Below, one piece after another: positions 33,301-39,930 of a stretch of DNA of 64,000 nucleotides. This DNA is from Nostoc sp. UHCC 0702. Its GTDB lineage: Bacteria; Cyanobacteriota; Cyanobacteriia; Cyanobacteriales; Nostocaceae. The notes beneath the pieces were generated by a model. That model made no database searches. It was not told the DNA's origin and saw only the letters and a list, made by a program, of their open reading frames with translations. The DNA lies in contig CP071065.1 of assembly GCA_017164015.1 (NCBI GenBank), forward strand, positions 4,999,918 to 5,063,917. Reading direction: 5' to 3'. Position 1 is the first letter of the stretch. Each line of letters starts with the position of its first letter. The position numbers and the translations under genes were made by a program.

Positions 33301-34610
33301 TGCTAACAGAAATTGACCGCTTTCGTCGTGACCAAATCGCTACAGAAAAAGAACTCATCCAAAATAAACAAGAACAAGAAATCAACGGAATTGAGCGATT
33401 GCAAAGAGCCGAAGAAAATCGCTACAAGCTTGTCAATTCTTACTTAGATGAACAAAAGGCGAAACTCGACCTTTACAACCAAAGTTTAGACCGTACTAAA
33501 CGATTAGAAGAATCACGCTACAAACTCAATAAATCACTGTCTGATGCGGCTGTGTTTGGTTTAGAAAGTCAACAAAGTAATGCTGATGACGCATTAGGTT
33601 TGTTGCAAAAGCTCAAAGATCCAGAACTTGCTCCCCAAGCCAAGGCAGCAATCAAGGCTCAATTAGGGGAATTGGGTTTTTCAATGGGTGGGGTGACTGT
33701 CACACCCGCTACAGTTAGAACAGCAGGCGGCGGTGATAACCCTGAAGAACTTGAGTTAAAAATAAAAGAGAAAAAAGCCCAGCTAGAGCAGGAGATTGCC
33801 GACACAAAGCAAAAGGCAATGCAAATGGAGCAGGAATTTCAGCGTAAGTCCTTAGAAAATGATCTCAAGCGTCAGAAAATTGCTGCTGAAACTGCCGTAT
33901 TTGAAGCAAAAGCAGCCCAATTAGCCGCCCAAAAATCAAAATTAGATGCTGAATCAGCTTTGAAAACTGCCATTGCCAAAAAGGATGATATTGGCATTGA
34001 GAGTGCGAAAGCGGGTATACAAATTGCTGAAAGTCAAATTGCCTTAAGCAATGAACGGCTGAATAATGCCATTGCTAATTTGAGCGACCAGGATACGATA
34101 GCTGCTGATGAAATTCAATCTCAAAAAATTTCTCAGCAGACGGCATTTAACCAATTACAAACAGATAGCGCAAAGCGTCAACGTGCAGCAGGGTTGGATT
34201 TGGCTTCATCTGGTGGAGCATACACGCCACCTGATGCACTTGGGGAACAGCTAAAGCAGCAATTATATCAACCAGGCTCTAACGCACTAACACAACAGTT
34301 GAAACAGCAATTACAATATCAGCCAGACCCTTCTTTTATTCTAAAATATGGCAATTTACAGCCTCAAATTCCTACCAACAATCTAAACGCACCCTCACCA
34401 CAGAATTATGAGCAGAATGCTGCATCATCGTCAAATCTTGCTGCTGAAGTACAACGGTTGATTGATAAAGTAACCACATTAGCCAATGACATAACTGCAT
34501 TGGCAGCCAGACCCTCTGTACTGCAAGTCAGTACTCCGCAGCCAGTGAAAGACGCAGCTGATATTTACAGTAAAATTTCTCGAAATGCGGTTAGGGGGTC
34601 TGGTTTATGA
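24375..34610 (+). CDS. Giant tape measure protein with two HExxH motifs and poly-Pro repeats
   Basis: 3411 aa, the tail-length ruler. N-terminal repeats (LDPIKVDLSPNVEDFQKKL about three times, residues 50-130) are followed by tape-measure motifs IQSPSKVFRQIGKY (about 186) and IKSPSRVFQRIGKF (about 1265). Zinc-peptidase motifs lie at 824-828 (HEIIH) and 1404-1408 (HEIRH). Six proline repeats (1514 to about 1672), each seven prolines then W, come next. A TMP core with hydrophobic helices follows (about 1935-2230; SAEETQGITTAISQSISKGKLLAEEQNQLAERIPG), then a long coiled coil (about 2300-3300). At the usual 1.5 angstrom per residue the whole chain would correspond to about 0.5 micrometre, but the added domains make real tail length uncertain. 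Confidence 0.92.
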   Translation: MSVLGSVAIEVGLDEKSLDRQLELLEKRKIKPLRLKVELDAVNLQQQTKQLSQQLDPIKVDLSPNVEDFQKKLKKLGSLVDCIPIKLCPDVEDFHKKLKQLPQKLDPIKVDLSPNVQDFQDKLRRLGRISPIDVEVRVDKRAVKAQFEEIGRYASEGFAQGFLTEDVGKSAAESLVRNVKQQLGIQSPSKVFRQIGKYSIDGLMEGLKVDSSEIKSIVNDIENQFRNSRVQISLDIDKISTSGKLKVQTLASQTEKTTDFTKNITKSIEEGFQKAKPKANFLGAIFGGVGSLVSVPLAAAFRGVFEGIGTPLGLQMGTGVSKAIQSTLGQNIGSLELVSQKAIEKSLQAIPDATEAIVETIKANPIGNAVVKQLELLQRTLDLYNINLSPQKAVQSLATDQERAVASSSATFESQQSEFKSRKKAKASASNEFVSLVGRQGEIDKISQLIKQKEQDLTAKLKKLQLTQDAIASLEARLQKIAELPQEQRAATEAPIRGKITELSEILEGGNASIEQDTKDIASLGKVKLEYFEKLSNQIKILANLGIETDLSSQSAVILKGVEVFEQMAVAQKALQEAQKNTKTNAKTPETIRNKKLDKLTTLADSAKDKLDKTIVLPDATPAQIQKLKKRSAAANKALELYKLELADPAKEIEKINQKLANGRETLAKNIQELQARLTQAIPALFREASHEVVKVSNLGEIAPQKPKSLIQEQKEYYSETAILQREQGKKKEQEIKRTIANSRSETELPREYREIVKDVANLYAGLKVKSKEMPSLKASGTQEKLGYSGQYDPKKNQVLVSDELFSRALTGSLTSQDISTLTHEIIHAIDYGFGKKTQIDAASSIRNIQPTVEELRIEGARIEGSTRFEDAEKNYGQSRDLSRTLETNAYIGDLRLSPEILKCVEKRRAIHNFETEFGRGAPLAVNQFKELNASVISTASQKPQELLTRQKAILQQGSTQLKSLIDKARESLHILPTEEIIELQLSIRKVIADSIAAIQKEETSLLEGATEANTSVQKELEPVVKDIPNIELPIPTSKSELQFNSSGDVRAFATENLNARGVKDLARRMGIDTKNANKEFLINEIAAFGGTFDSRQQIAQLTSQLSPDKFLANSQVKGKTSSLPEAQKAISDLKKSRKALADALKLAQELDEDERQIVLESVVETAREQEAIAKSLSSEYQLTPAQSKSLGGVKTQFKNISDQAKIALTETKPQPTGQELGANLVNAIGSGMINATAKPVKEAKKVMAAIETAAKDQAEIKSPSRVFQRIGKFLTEGLSIGIGQGAKSTQDAISSVIKGVEKMPQSVGKLKISNDAANQVKKLQEETRKATENFQKLFPEVVKMAGIDPVTVKDKIPRVAFLDLPGTAGNYESTTNRIALSQNTRKRLASGNLIKDDIDTIAHEIRHAIQMAFGNLKLVDFEQHKDVPVPLMSIKDQRAANTALTSTNSYAENYKKRIGLKPSNQHLKTVYDLEADAVAFAAQVAGVIHKNIKAILKAANQSPSEVTFPPPPKTTLPPPPPPPWEMVKAVVPYESKLPALKPKTTLPPPPPPPWEMVKSLVPPPTKTTLPPPPPPPWEMVKAVVPYESKLPALKPKTTLPPPPPPPWEMVKAVVPYESKLPALKPKTTLPPPPPPPWEMVKSLVPPPTKTTLPPPPPPPWKMVKSLVPVSPKPPVTPRKSSPFPIPPSPAQVDPKFGLPIKLRELFDRVVDTGELLKIVSDIQKDQTKGLEKKLKEYDQIVQIYDDLEAEKLKDNQALDDKFSPDKIDQQRETIRQRAKLSANLERKYGMEGLAPEILPERIQERSETAPSPSIFQSIKDVFKSFDNSIAKRVKKRAAQLAIEVDTAIAPSLETGAIAAQQRGDKAEQKQYQKLAKQARATTKGIAKILDSSEELTPKQVKQLDRLTQQLEKVYDAIGRPLPSQGFLESFGIGLSGLSKNLGGFIKGAIAFAATSYLQNFFQSIAKDSFLAYVELNRLKTALNFASGGSAGGAQNLAFVRKTVDDLKIPLKASTEGFTKLESSARGSALAGKDVKELFKGLSQASTVLSLSAEETQGITTAISQSISKGKLLAEEQNQLAERIPGIFGIMARAAGVTEAEFTRLRDAGQVLSVDFFPKFGRQLQAEFGDAAKDAAGNAQSAIYDLENSFLSLQQGIGEGVSPAAILGLNTLSGVVKGLNQFSKELGFSLLAVSSVLAIKMVGALQAVVAELIATKMATGTLSGGMAQLGRNLNNSASVQWAVGIFAALELVNLLNQAINTELVQSFDKAAKAARRGAEESRKAFEKPANGKAQGEIDPEASSGFGKFGDSLINFLNKDLGPIKGGLFGNKIKTWGEYERDSIINDIEEQGQALAQSNAETRYRIAELKTGKGEAGKLRGIDSELKTAEEERAILQARIKREFTDKGQVIPSELKQQLESQNLKITQLNNQRSEIATPLTLELNRKNQEIAAIQSNLELLQNPEKIKTLGGEAVAEKQRQELRRQLESHKLFRDALANTLASLRVDPILAFNQALRQLNLTLAEGQEKNKLTLSKRKLANTREAITGFSSNKLAARQLALKNANDEFQSAQTDVNLNEKAVAAYEQEINKSGFQATLQRLGLTPDASVSKIDDVLKYTTDEADKGTLEKLKAGRESKANLIQVQQTAADAKQRLNQQIQDNSLFNIDESTASSRARITKSENRNIAQIKNAQAAKRLTDEVVAEELAKIQLTSTQQQKASLNEQLTALRTYYKQGAISAEEFAKRERDLTTEQTNIERQEAENRLAVQQALQARRIKDLEFANKKAEAAITLSQTTSNTAVKLGILGGDLDSQQASQEQNKIDQKATTDKIALINQQITQTKKLRQEGLLNAREAAEKELSLNQELSQSNQQLVDQQIQAQEQLRAAIDKAFQRRKQQLDLENSRRDTNTTAEALAIFKSSSALDLRGLELSTSGKSLKNKQAYLASKKSILEEELAGIDKLKLSEQDAADKKRQLLTEIDRFRRDQIATEKELIQNKQEQEINGIERLQRAEENRYKLVNSYLDEQKAKLDLYNQSLDRTKRLEESRYKLNKSLSDAAVFGLESQQSNADDALGLLQKLKDPELAPQAKAAIKAQLGELGFSMGGVTVTPATVRTAGGGDNPEELELKIKEKKAQLEQEIADTKQKAMQMEQEFQRKSLENDLKRQKIAAETAVFEAKAAQLAAQKSKLDAESALKTAIAKKDDIGIESAKAGIQIAESQIALSNERLNNAIANLSDQDTIAADEIQSQKISQQTAFNQLQTDSAKRQRAAGLDLASSGGAYTPPDALGEQLKQQLYQPGSNALTQQLKQQLQYQPDPSFILKYGNLQPQIPTNNLNAPSPQNYEQNAASSSNLAAEVQRLIDKVTTLANDITALAARPSVLQVSTPQPVKDAADIYSKISRNAVRGSGL
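28914..29390 (+). repeat. Six poly-proline tandem repeats in the tape measure gene
   Basis: In-frame units of 90 bp (A, coding KTTLPPPPPPPWEMVKAVVP plus ten residues) and 69 bp (B, ending SLVPPPT) occur in the order A-B-A-A-B-B'. Near-identity between units indicates recent duplication. They separate the second HExxH region from the tape-measure core. Confidence 0.9.
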
Positions 34611-35071
34611 GTATTATTTTGGAAATAAGCAGTATCTCAGTTGAAATCACAAAATTTACAGCCCCCAAATTTCCCAGAGCCAGGATTGAGCCACTACCAA
34701 AGCTAGACTACAGCATAGATGGTGCAAGCTTGGGAAGCGGCCCGTATTTTGAACCTAAGTATTTGTGGACAATTAACTGTAATTTGACTCCTGATGAGTC
34801 AATATTAGTAGAAACAATTTATTTTGAATTTGATTATCTGCGGCGCAAGCTACAGCCCGCAGAAGTGACACTTACAGACAAAACACTACGATATACAGAA
34901 CGTAAACCGAGAACTAGAGACATTGCAGTCGGTACAGATGAGACTTACATTGGTAACACGCATACTGCATATTTCGCCAAATTTAAATGTTGGTTCATTC
35001 AACCTCCAGAGTTTGAAGAAAAAGGCGTGTACAATAGCGCTAGCTTCTCTCTACAAGAGGCAGACTCATGA
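34607..35071 (+). CDS. Tail protein downstream of tape measure (distal tail-like)
   Basis: 154 aa; ATG 34607 overlaps the tape measure stop (ATGA) and its own stop overlaps the hub start, so it belongs to the tail operon. Beta-rich with conserved-looking segments SIDGASLGSGPYFEPKYLWTINCNLTP and RYTERKPRTRDIA. The position fits a distal tail or tail-tip adaptor. No residue-level motif proves it. Confidence 0.55.
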   Translation: MSIILEISSISVEITKFTAPKFPRARIEPLPKLDYSIDGASLGSGPYFEPKYLWTINCNLTPDESILVETIYFEFDYLRRKLQPAEVTLTDKTLRYTERKPRTRDIAVGTDETYIGNTHTAYFAKFKCWFIQPPEFEEKGVYNSASFSLQEADS

Positions 35072-37902
35072 CTGTAAATCAATCCGCTCGTCAAACTAAA
35101 ATTACAATTGATGGTAATGATTTTTCATCTGCACTGATATCTTTTGCAGGTTCAGACAACCATATTGACCAATCAGGATTGATTTCGTTTACTGGTACAG
35201 TCACATTAGGAAATGAGAATAGTTTAAACGAATCCCTAGATGACCGAATTAACTTTTCTCGATTTTGTCGAGGAAACCAAATATTAATCTCAATCGCAAA
35301 CGAATCAGGAATAATAACTCGGCATCCAAGAGGCGCACTGAGGATTATCAGTCCTCATTACGATTACTCAACAAGGCAGCAGACTATTGAGGTTGCTGAC
35401 CTGATAACTGCTCTTTCTTTTAAAGAACCAACAGACCCAGAAAAAGCAAAAATCACAGTTGGTAAAAACCGTTCAGTTGCTGCTATCATAAGGGATTTGC
35501 TCACAGAATGTGGTATTAGAAACGTAGACGGTGATTTACCTGATACAACAATAAATTATCCATTAGACAATTTATCTGGTTCATACTTGCAGGCAGTTGG
35601 TCAACTTTTATATGCAAATAATCGGGTTGCTTGGATTGATAGCAACGAAGTATTTCGGATTGAAAAAGTTAAGATTAAAGGTAGTACTCCGAAACTTTTT
35701 GTCAAAATTGGCAGTGATGAAATTTGGTATAACAGACTTGCAGGGGCTGAACAACCAGCTGCAATCATTAAAACTGTTGCAACTTTAAGGCAGCCTGTAG
35801 CAAATCCATCAGAGAGGACAGACTATTCAGTCAGTTACGGAATAGCATCATATGTAGATCCTGCCTATGGTAACTTCCAAATTATTATGGAAGAAACCAA
35901 TAAACAAGAGGTTTATGATAAAGACTTATCCGAATTAACTATCACTACACAAGTACGCAAACCATTGGGCTTAATTGTGCCTGATGCTGTAGTCAAAGCA
36001 GTACTACTTCGTCTATTAGATAAAACTGTTCTCAATGACTATGAGTATAGAGTTGAGACTTTTTATTATGAAAAAGGTTCTGAGTGTAAACTCAAGAGTA
36101 AAGTTGAGAAAGTTTATCGCAATTTAGGTAATTTATACAGGGAAGTTATCACAGGTAAAAGTGGTGGGTCTGGATATTCAACTATAATACTGAAACTTGG
36201 TTTATCAAAAGTAATTACTACTACTTATGAATACACAAATGAAGATATCTTAAGCCGTAAGACAACTATTACCCAGGAACACATACTAGCTGCACTGAGT
36301 GACACAGATGAAGATTGGAGCGCATGGGGTCTGGGTTATCTATTAGATTATCTCATTACTTCTTCAATCTCTACTGAAGAATGGAAGCAGTTAAGTAAAG
36401 GTGTATCTCCTACTTGGAGTTACCGCATTTCTAATTCTCAAGTACTGGCAAGAGTTAAGCCAGATATTGCTACAAAAGGGCCACAAGGTAATAAAACTGC
36501 TTTGGTTGATGACGGTACTAGTAAATACGAAATATCAAATTCTGGACAATTGTCTCCCCCAGCAGCAGAGAGATGTCCTGTGAATTTTAATATTCAAGAG
36601 CAGAATATTGAGGGGAAAGCAAAATTCCAAGACCCTTGCAACAGTGATTTAAAACCCCGTGAGCGGACTTATCAAGTAGATATGCTTCCAAGCGGTTTAG
36701 AGATAGCAAAGTCTAAATTAAATGAAATCGCTTCACGTGAAGGTAGGCTCTTACTTGGCAGGTGGAAGGGGCAAAATCTTGCCTGTGCCATGCATAATGT
36801 ATGGTTTAGTTACACTCCTTTAATGTGTGTTGCTGCCATTGAGAAAGATAATTCAGTTCAGAGTTTTCTAGTTGATGGTGCAAGCTGGGTTGTCGGGCAA
36901 ACCAAAGCATTGGTGAGCTTTGATGGAGTTTGGATTGGTAAGTCGTCTCCATTGCCAATTGAAGTGGGCAACGAAACGATTACAATTACGCCCCCATCTT
37001 TGCCATACATAGAAATTACTATCTTTGAAGGTGGTAGCGGCTGCGGTGGTGAAATGTTATCCCGCCTATATTCTGTAAATCCTGTCACCAGAACTTTTCA
37101 AGGTGGGGTAGGGACTGGTGGTAGTTTTGGAGTTGCCGTAACTAGTAATTTTGAGGGTGGGGTAGGGACTGGTGGTAGTTTTGGCGCTGCTGTAACTCGT
37201 AGTTTTGAGGGTGGGATAGGCACTGGTGGTGATTTTATCACTTCTACCACTAGTGTTTTTAATGGAGGTGTCGGTGCTGGGGCTGATTGTATCGTTGCTG
37301 CCAGCACCGTATTTCAAGCTGGTGTAGGTGCTGGCGCTAGTTTCCTACCTCCTGTGCTTGCTGCTTTTGCTGGGGGTGTGGGTGCTGGTGCTAGTTTGAT
37401 ACCTCCTGTGCTTGCTGCTTTTACTGGGGGTGTAGGTGTTGGGGGTAATTTTTTAGCTTCTGTCGCCACCCTTTTTACTGGAGGGGTTGGTGCTGGTGGT
37501 GACTTTGAAGTTCAGTTAAGCCAAAAGTTGGGCATTCTTAGAGAAATAGTCACGGTGGCTATTTCTGATATGGCTGGAAGTAGCAGCAATTTATCAAATA
37601 ATTTGTATTTGGGCAACTGCTATTTACTGTTGAAGTTATCTTGCTCTGTACCTATAAGAGCAAGGTTTTACACAGATTCAGCAAGCCAAAGCTCTGATTT
37701 GTCCAGACCTATTGGAGGTACAAAAGCTACTAATAATGGTTTGATTTGTGAAGTGGTTTTTGCATCAGATTTGCTACAGATCAATGTCAATCCGATTGCT
37801 GTGGCAAACGTGAATTTATCCACATACTTAACTATTACAAATTTATCTTCTGCTGCACAAAATGTTGTTTTGACAATTCACTATATTACATTATTAGAGT
37901 AA
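35068..37902 (+). CDS. Tail hub / tip protein with eight glycine-rich repeats
   Basis: 944 aa. The N-terminal half (RGNQILISIAN ... LRIISPHYDYSTRQQTIEVADLITALSF; SVAAIIRDLLTECGI; YLQAVGQLLYANNRVAWID) follows the hub plan of gp27/gpJ-type tail-tip proteins. Residues 677-820 are eight 18-residue repeats of the form F-x-GGVG-x-GG-x-F. The C-terminal part is beta-rich and may be a receptor-binding or oligomerisation domain. ATG 35068 overlaps the previous stop. Glycine repeats could form a rigid shaft or flexible fibre; their role is inferred. Confidence 0.65.
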   Translation: MTVNQSARQTKITIDGNDFSSALISFAGSDNHIDQSGLISFTGTVTLGNENSLNESLDDRINFSRFCRGNQILISIANESGIITRHPRGALRIISPHYDYSTRQQTIEVADLITALSFKEPTDPEKAKITVGKNRSVAAIIRDLLTECGIRNVDGDLPDTTINYPLDNLSGSYLQAVGQLLYANNRVAWIDSNEVFRIEKVKIKGSTPKLFVKIGSDEIWYNRLAGAEQPAAIIKTVATLRQPVANPSERTDYSVSYGIASYVDPAYGNFQIIMEETNKQEVYDKDLSELTITTQVRKPLGLIVPDAVVKAVLLRLLDKTVLNDYEYRVETFYYEKGSECKLKSKVEKVYRNLGNLYREVITGKSGGSGYSTIILKLGLSKVITTTYEYTNEDILSRKTTITQEHILAALSDTDEDWSAWGLGYLLDYLITSSISTEEWKQLSKGVSPTWSYRISNSQVLARVKPDIATKGPQGNKTALVDDGTSKYEISNSGQLSPPAAERCPVNFNIQEQNIEGKAKFQDPCNSDLKPRERTYQVDMLPSGLEIAKSKLNEIASREGRLLLGRWKGQNLACAMHNVWFSYTPLMCVAAIEKDNSVQSFLVDGASWVVGQTKALVSFDGVWIGKSSPLPIEVGNETITITPPSLPYIEITIFEGGSGCGGEMLSRLYSVNPVTRTFQGGVGTGGSFGVAVTSNFEGGVGTGGSFGAAVTRSFEGGIGTGGDFITSTTSVFNGGVGAGADCIVAASTVFQAGVGAGASFLPPVLAAFAGGVGAGASLIPPVLAAFTGGVGVGGNFLASVATLFTGGVGAGGDFEVQLSQKLGILREIVTVAISDMAGSSSNLSNNLYLGNCYLLLKLSCSVPIRARFYTDSASQSSDLSRPIGGTKATNNGLICEVVFASDLLQINVNPIAVANVNLSTYLTITNLSSAAQNVVLTIHYITLLE
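37096..37527 (+). repeat. Eight 54-bp repeats coding glycine-rich shaft
   Basis: Eight consecutive 18-codon units, each starting with Phe and containing GGVGTGG or GAGVGAGA-like cores. The first three units and units 5-6 are nearly identical at DNA level, so expansion is recent. They lie within the tail hub gene. Confidence 0.85.
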
Positions 37903-37910
37903 TTTTTATT

Positions 37911-38690
37911 ATGGTAAGCGCTACTATCACAACCAGCATTTTATCAGGTACTATAACAACGCTCCAAATCGCAAATGCCTTTAGGGATGCCCTAATCACG
38001 GCAGGTTTCACCACTTATGATAGCTACCTAACAGGTAGTACCGAAATTCGTATAATGTCGCTCTCAATGAGCGCGGCGACCAAAGGTACTCTTTATTTAC
38101 GGTTTGATACTAATTCATCAGGAAATGTAAACAATTATCAAATTTATGATAGTTGGAATACGACAACCAAGACAGGTACTAATAGCGGCGGATCGATTAA
38201 TTTTAGTGTTTTTGTAGGAATAACTACGATCACAATACGTAGTTTTTCTCATCCAGAATTCAAAGGCATCGCTTTTGAACAAGGGACTCTTTACGGAATC
38301 ATGGGAATTTTACGTCCAAAAGGCAGTCCTCCTAGCTGGTGGGATGAAAATGCTTATCCCTATGGATTTGCTGCACAGTACAATGGCTTTCCGGGTAATA
38401 GTAGGTTTGTTTCTAGTATTAATCCATTTGGTGGTGCTGCTGCACATGAATATTTGCAAAATACAAAATTGCAAGATGGCAACCCACAAAATAGTGACTC
38501 TAGGAGTAACATCCCTTTAACTATCCTCTCTATTGGTGTCGCAGGTATTCTTCAATCCTGCGATGATGTAATTATTACTTGTAGTAATACCATGCGTATT
38601 ATGGATACGGTTACAGTTAGTCCCTCAGAGGTTTACACCTACATTTGGGGGCCAGCTACCAACTGCGGAATCGCTATAAGGACAACTTAA
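37911..38690 (+). CDS. Putative tail fibre-region protein
   Basis: 259 aa, rich in S, T, G and N with many short beta strands, typical of phage tail fibre or tip proteins. Distinct segments are RDALITAGFTTYDSYLTGSTEIR, RFDTNSSGNVNNYQIYDSWN and a C-terminal YTYIWGPATNCGIAIRT. It starts 9 bp after the hub gene and is followed 2 bp later by a short gene. No enzymatic motif. Assigned by position and composition. Confidence 0.5.
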   Translation: MVSATITTSILSGTITTLQIANAFRDALITAGFTTYDSYLTGSTEIRIMSLSMSAATKGTLYLRFDTNSSGNVNNYQIYDSWNTTTKTGTNSGGSINFSVFVGITTITIRSFSHPEFKGIAFEQGTLYGIMGILRPKGSPPSWWDENAYPYGFAAQYNGFPGNSRFVSSINPFGGAAAHEYLQNTKLQDGNPQNSDSRSNIPLTILSIGVAGILQSCDDVIITCSNTMRIMDTVTVSPSEVYTYIWGPATNCGIAIRTT

Positions 38691-38691
38691 G

Positions 38692-38895
38692 ATGCCTAAT
38701 TTTTCTGGCAATACAGCTATCAATAACACACAAATCAAACAAAGTTATTTAAATGGTATTAAAAATTATTCAGGTGACATAAGTCTCGTTTTTCTGAGAT
38801 ATGGCAGTTTTAATTCTGTGAGAAATTTTGCTGGGAATAACCCTAATGGCAGTTCTAGCGCTGTTGTTCGCACGGTTGGGCAATTATATCCTTGA
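38692..38895 (+). CDS. Small tail-region protein
   Basis: 67 aa beginning MPNFSGNTAINNTQIKQSYLNGIKNYSGD, rich in N, S and G. It follows the previous gene by one base, so it is probably translated by coupling. It resembles short collagen-like or fibre-associated proteins of tail modules, without a recognised family. Confidence 0.5.
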   Translation: MPNFSGNTAINNTQIKQSYLNGIKNYSGDISLVFLRYGSFNSVRNFAGNNPNGSSSAVVRTVGQLYP

Positions 38896-38945
38896 GTTTT
38901 GTAGTGTGAAGTATACTTTATTATCTTTAGCTAAAAAGGTTTAAT

Positions 38946-39647
38946 ATGGTTGCATTTAATTTCACAAATGCTTTCATCTCAGAAATTGCTAAATATGCTC
39001 TCAGAGGTGCTACTCCTCCACCAACTAGTAGATTAAGGGGGTGTCTGGCAAATACCGCAGTGCTGACTGTCAGCAGTACTTTAGAGAGTTTCCTTGCTGC
39101 GGAATTGATACCAGGAAATGGATACAGTCGCCAGCAGGTGGCGATACCATCAGATGGGGCTTTCAATATCACAAATAAACGGCACGAGATGCCGACTATT
39201 AGCCCATCGTGGACAGCTAGCGGTGGAGCTTTGCAATTTCAAACAGTTTTTCTGATGGCGGATGGAGACGCAACTGCATCTAGTATTGTTAGCAGTGTGA
39301 ATACCTCTACCGATACCCTGACCATTAATGCTCATGGTTACAGTAATGGTCAAAAACTAACTTTTTCTGCTGATAGTGGTGGCAGTTTGCCAACGGGTAT
39401 AACGGCTGCAACAATCTACCAAGTTACTAATGTTGCAACAAACACTTTTCAGTTGCAGCCTAATGGAGGTGGCAGTACCATCGACATAACTGGGGCTGGC
39501 TCCGGCACAATCCGCGCCAGGTCTGCTAATGGTGTAATTATTGCGTATGGTGTTGATTCAAATCCTGTAACCCTAGCTGATGGACAGCCATACACGCCGG
39601 TAATCAATCTCATATTTGCTAACGCGGGGTACATCAGTGGGGTCTGA
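38946..39647 (+). CDS. Tail fibre-like beta protein
   Basis: 233 aa. The N-terminal part (AFISEIAKYALRGATPPPTSRLRGCLA ... AELIPGNGYSRQQVAIPSDGAFN) looks like a structural tail protein; the middle (IVSSVNTSTDTLTINAHGYSNGQKLTF ... GITAATIYQVTNVATNTFQLQPNGGGS) is a repeat-like beta module common in fibre proteins. It overlaps the next small gene by about 10 bp. Probably part of the tail tip. Confidence 0.55.
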   Translation: MVAFNFTNAFISEIAKYALRGATPPPTSRLRGCLANTAVLTVSSTLESFLAAELIPGNGYSRQQVAIPSDGAFNITNKRHEMPTISPSWTASGGALQFQTVFLMADGDATASSIVSSVNTSTDTLTINAHGYSNGQKLTFSADSGGSLPTGITAATIYQVTNVATNTFQLQPNGGGSTIDITGAGSGTIRARSANGVIIAYGVDSNPVTLADGQPYTPVINLIFANAGYISGV

Positions 39648-39930
39648 TTTTGATGAAGTAGCAGCGCTGTATCAATTGTCTTGTGCCAACAGGATAGCTT
39701 ATCGGGATACACAAGTGGTGCAGCAGCGTAAAGAAAGAAACTCGGCTGAAGCTAGTGCCAAAATTGTCAGCTATGATGCCTCTACGGGTTTCTACAAGGT
39801 GGAACTGACTGATGGGAAGATGGTGATAGCACGAGCTATTTCTAATTCTGCGGCTCTGTCTAAAGGTTCGCTAGTTTCCCTGGTGATGCCAGCGGGGGGT
39901 ACGCCGATTATTGATGCTATGCCGAGATAA
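39637..39930 (+). CDS. Small tail protein sharing a domain with the opposing gene
   Basis: 97 aa from GTG 39637 (an earlier TTG at 39616 is less likely). The C-terminal half, DASTGFYKVELTDGK ... GSLVSLVMPAGGTPIIDAMP, matches in pattern the N-terminus of the large protein coded on the other strand (DAATGLARLQDSSGA ... GTNIRLRRGGIASYDQMP). Both probably contain the same small beta-barrel attachment domain. The two genes converge with no spacing. Confidence 0.55.
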   Translation: MGSDFDEVAALYQLSCANRIAYRDTQVVQQRKERNSAEASAKIVSYDASTGFYKVELTDGKMVIARAISNSAALSKGSLVSLVMPAGGTPIIDAMPR

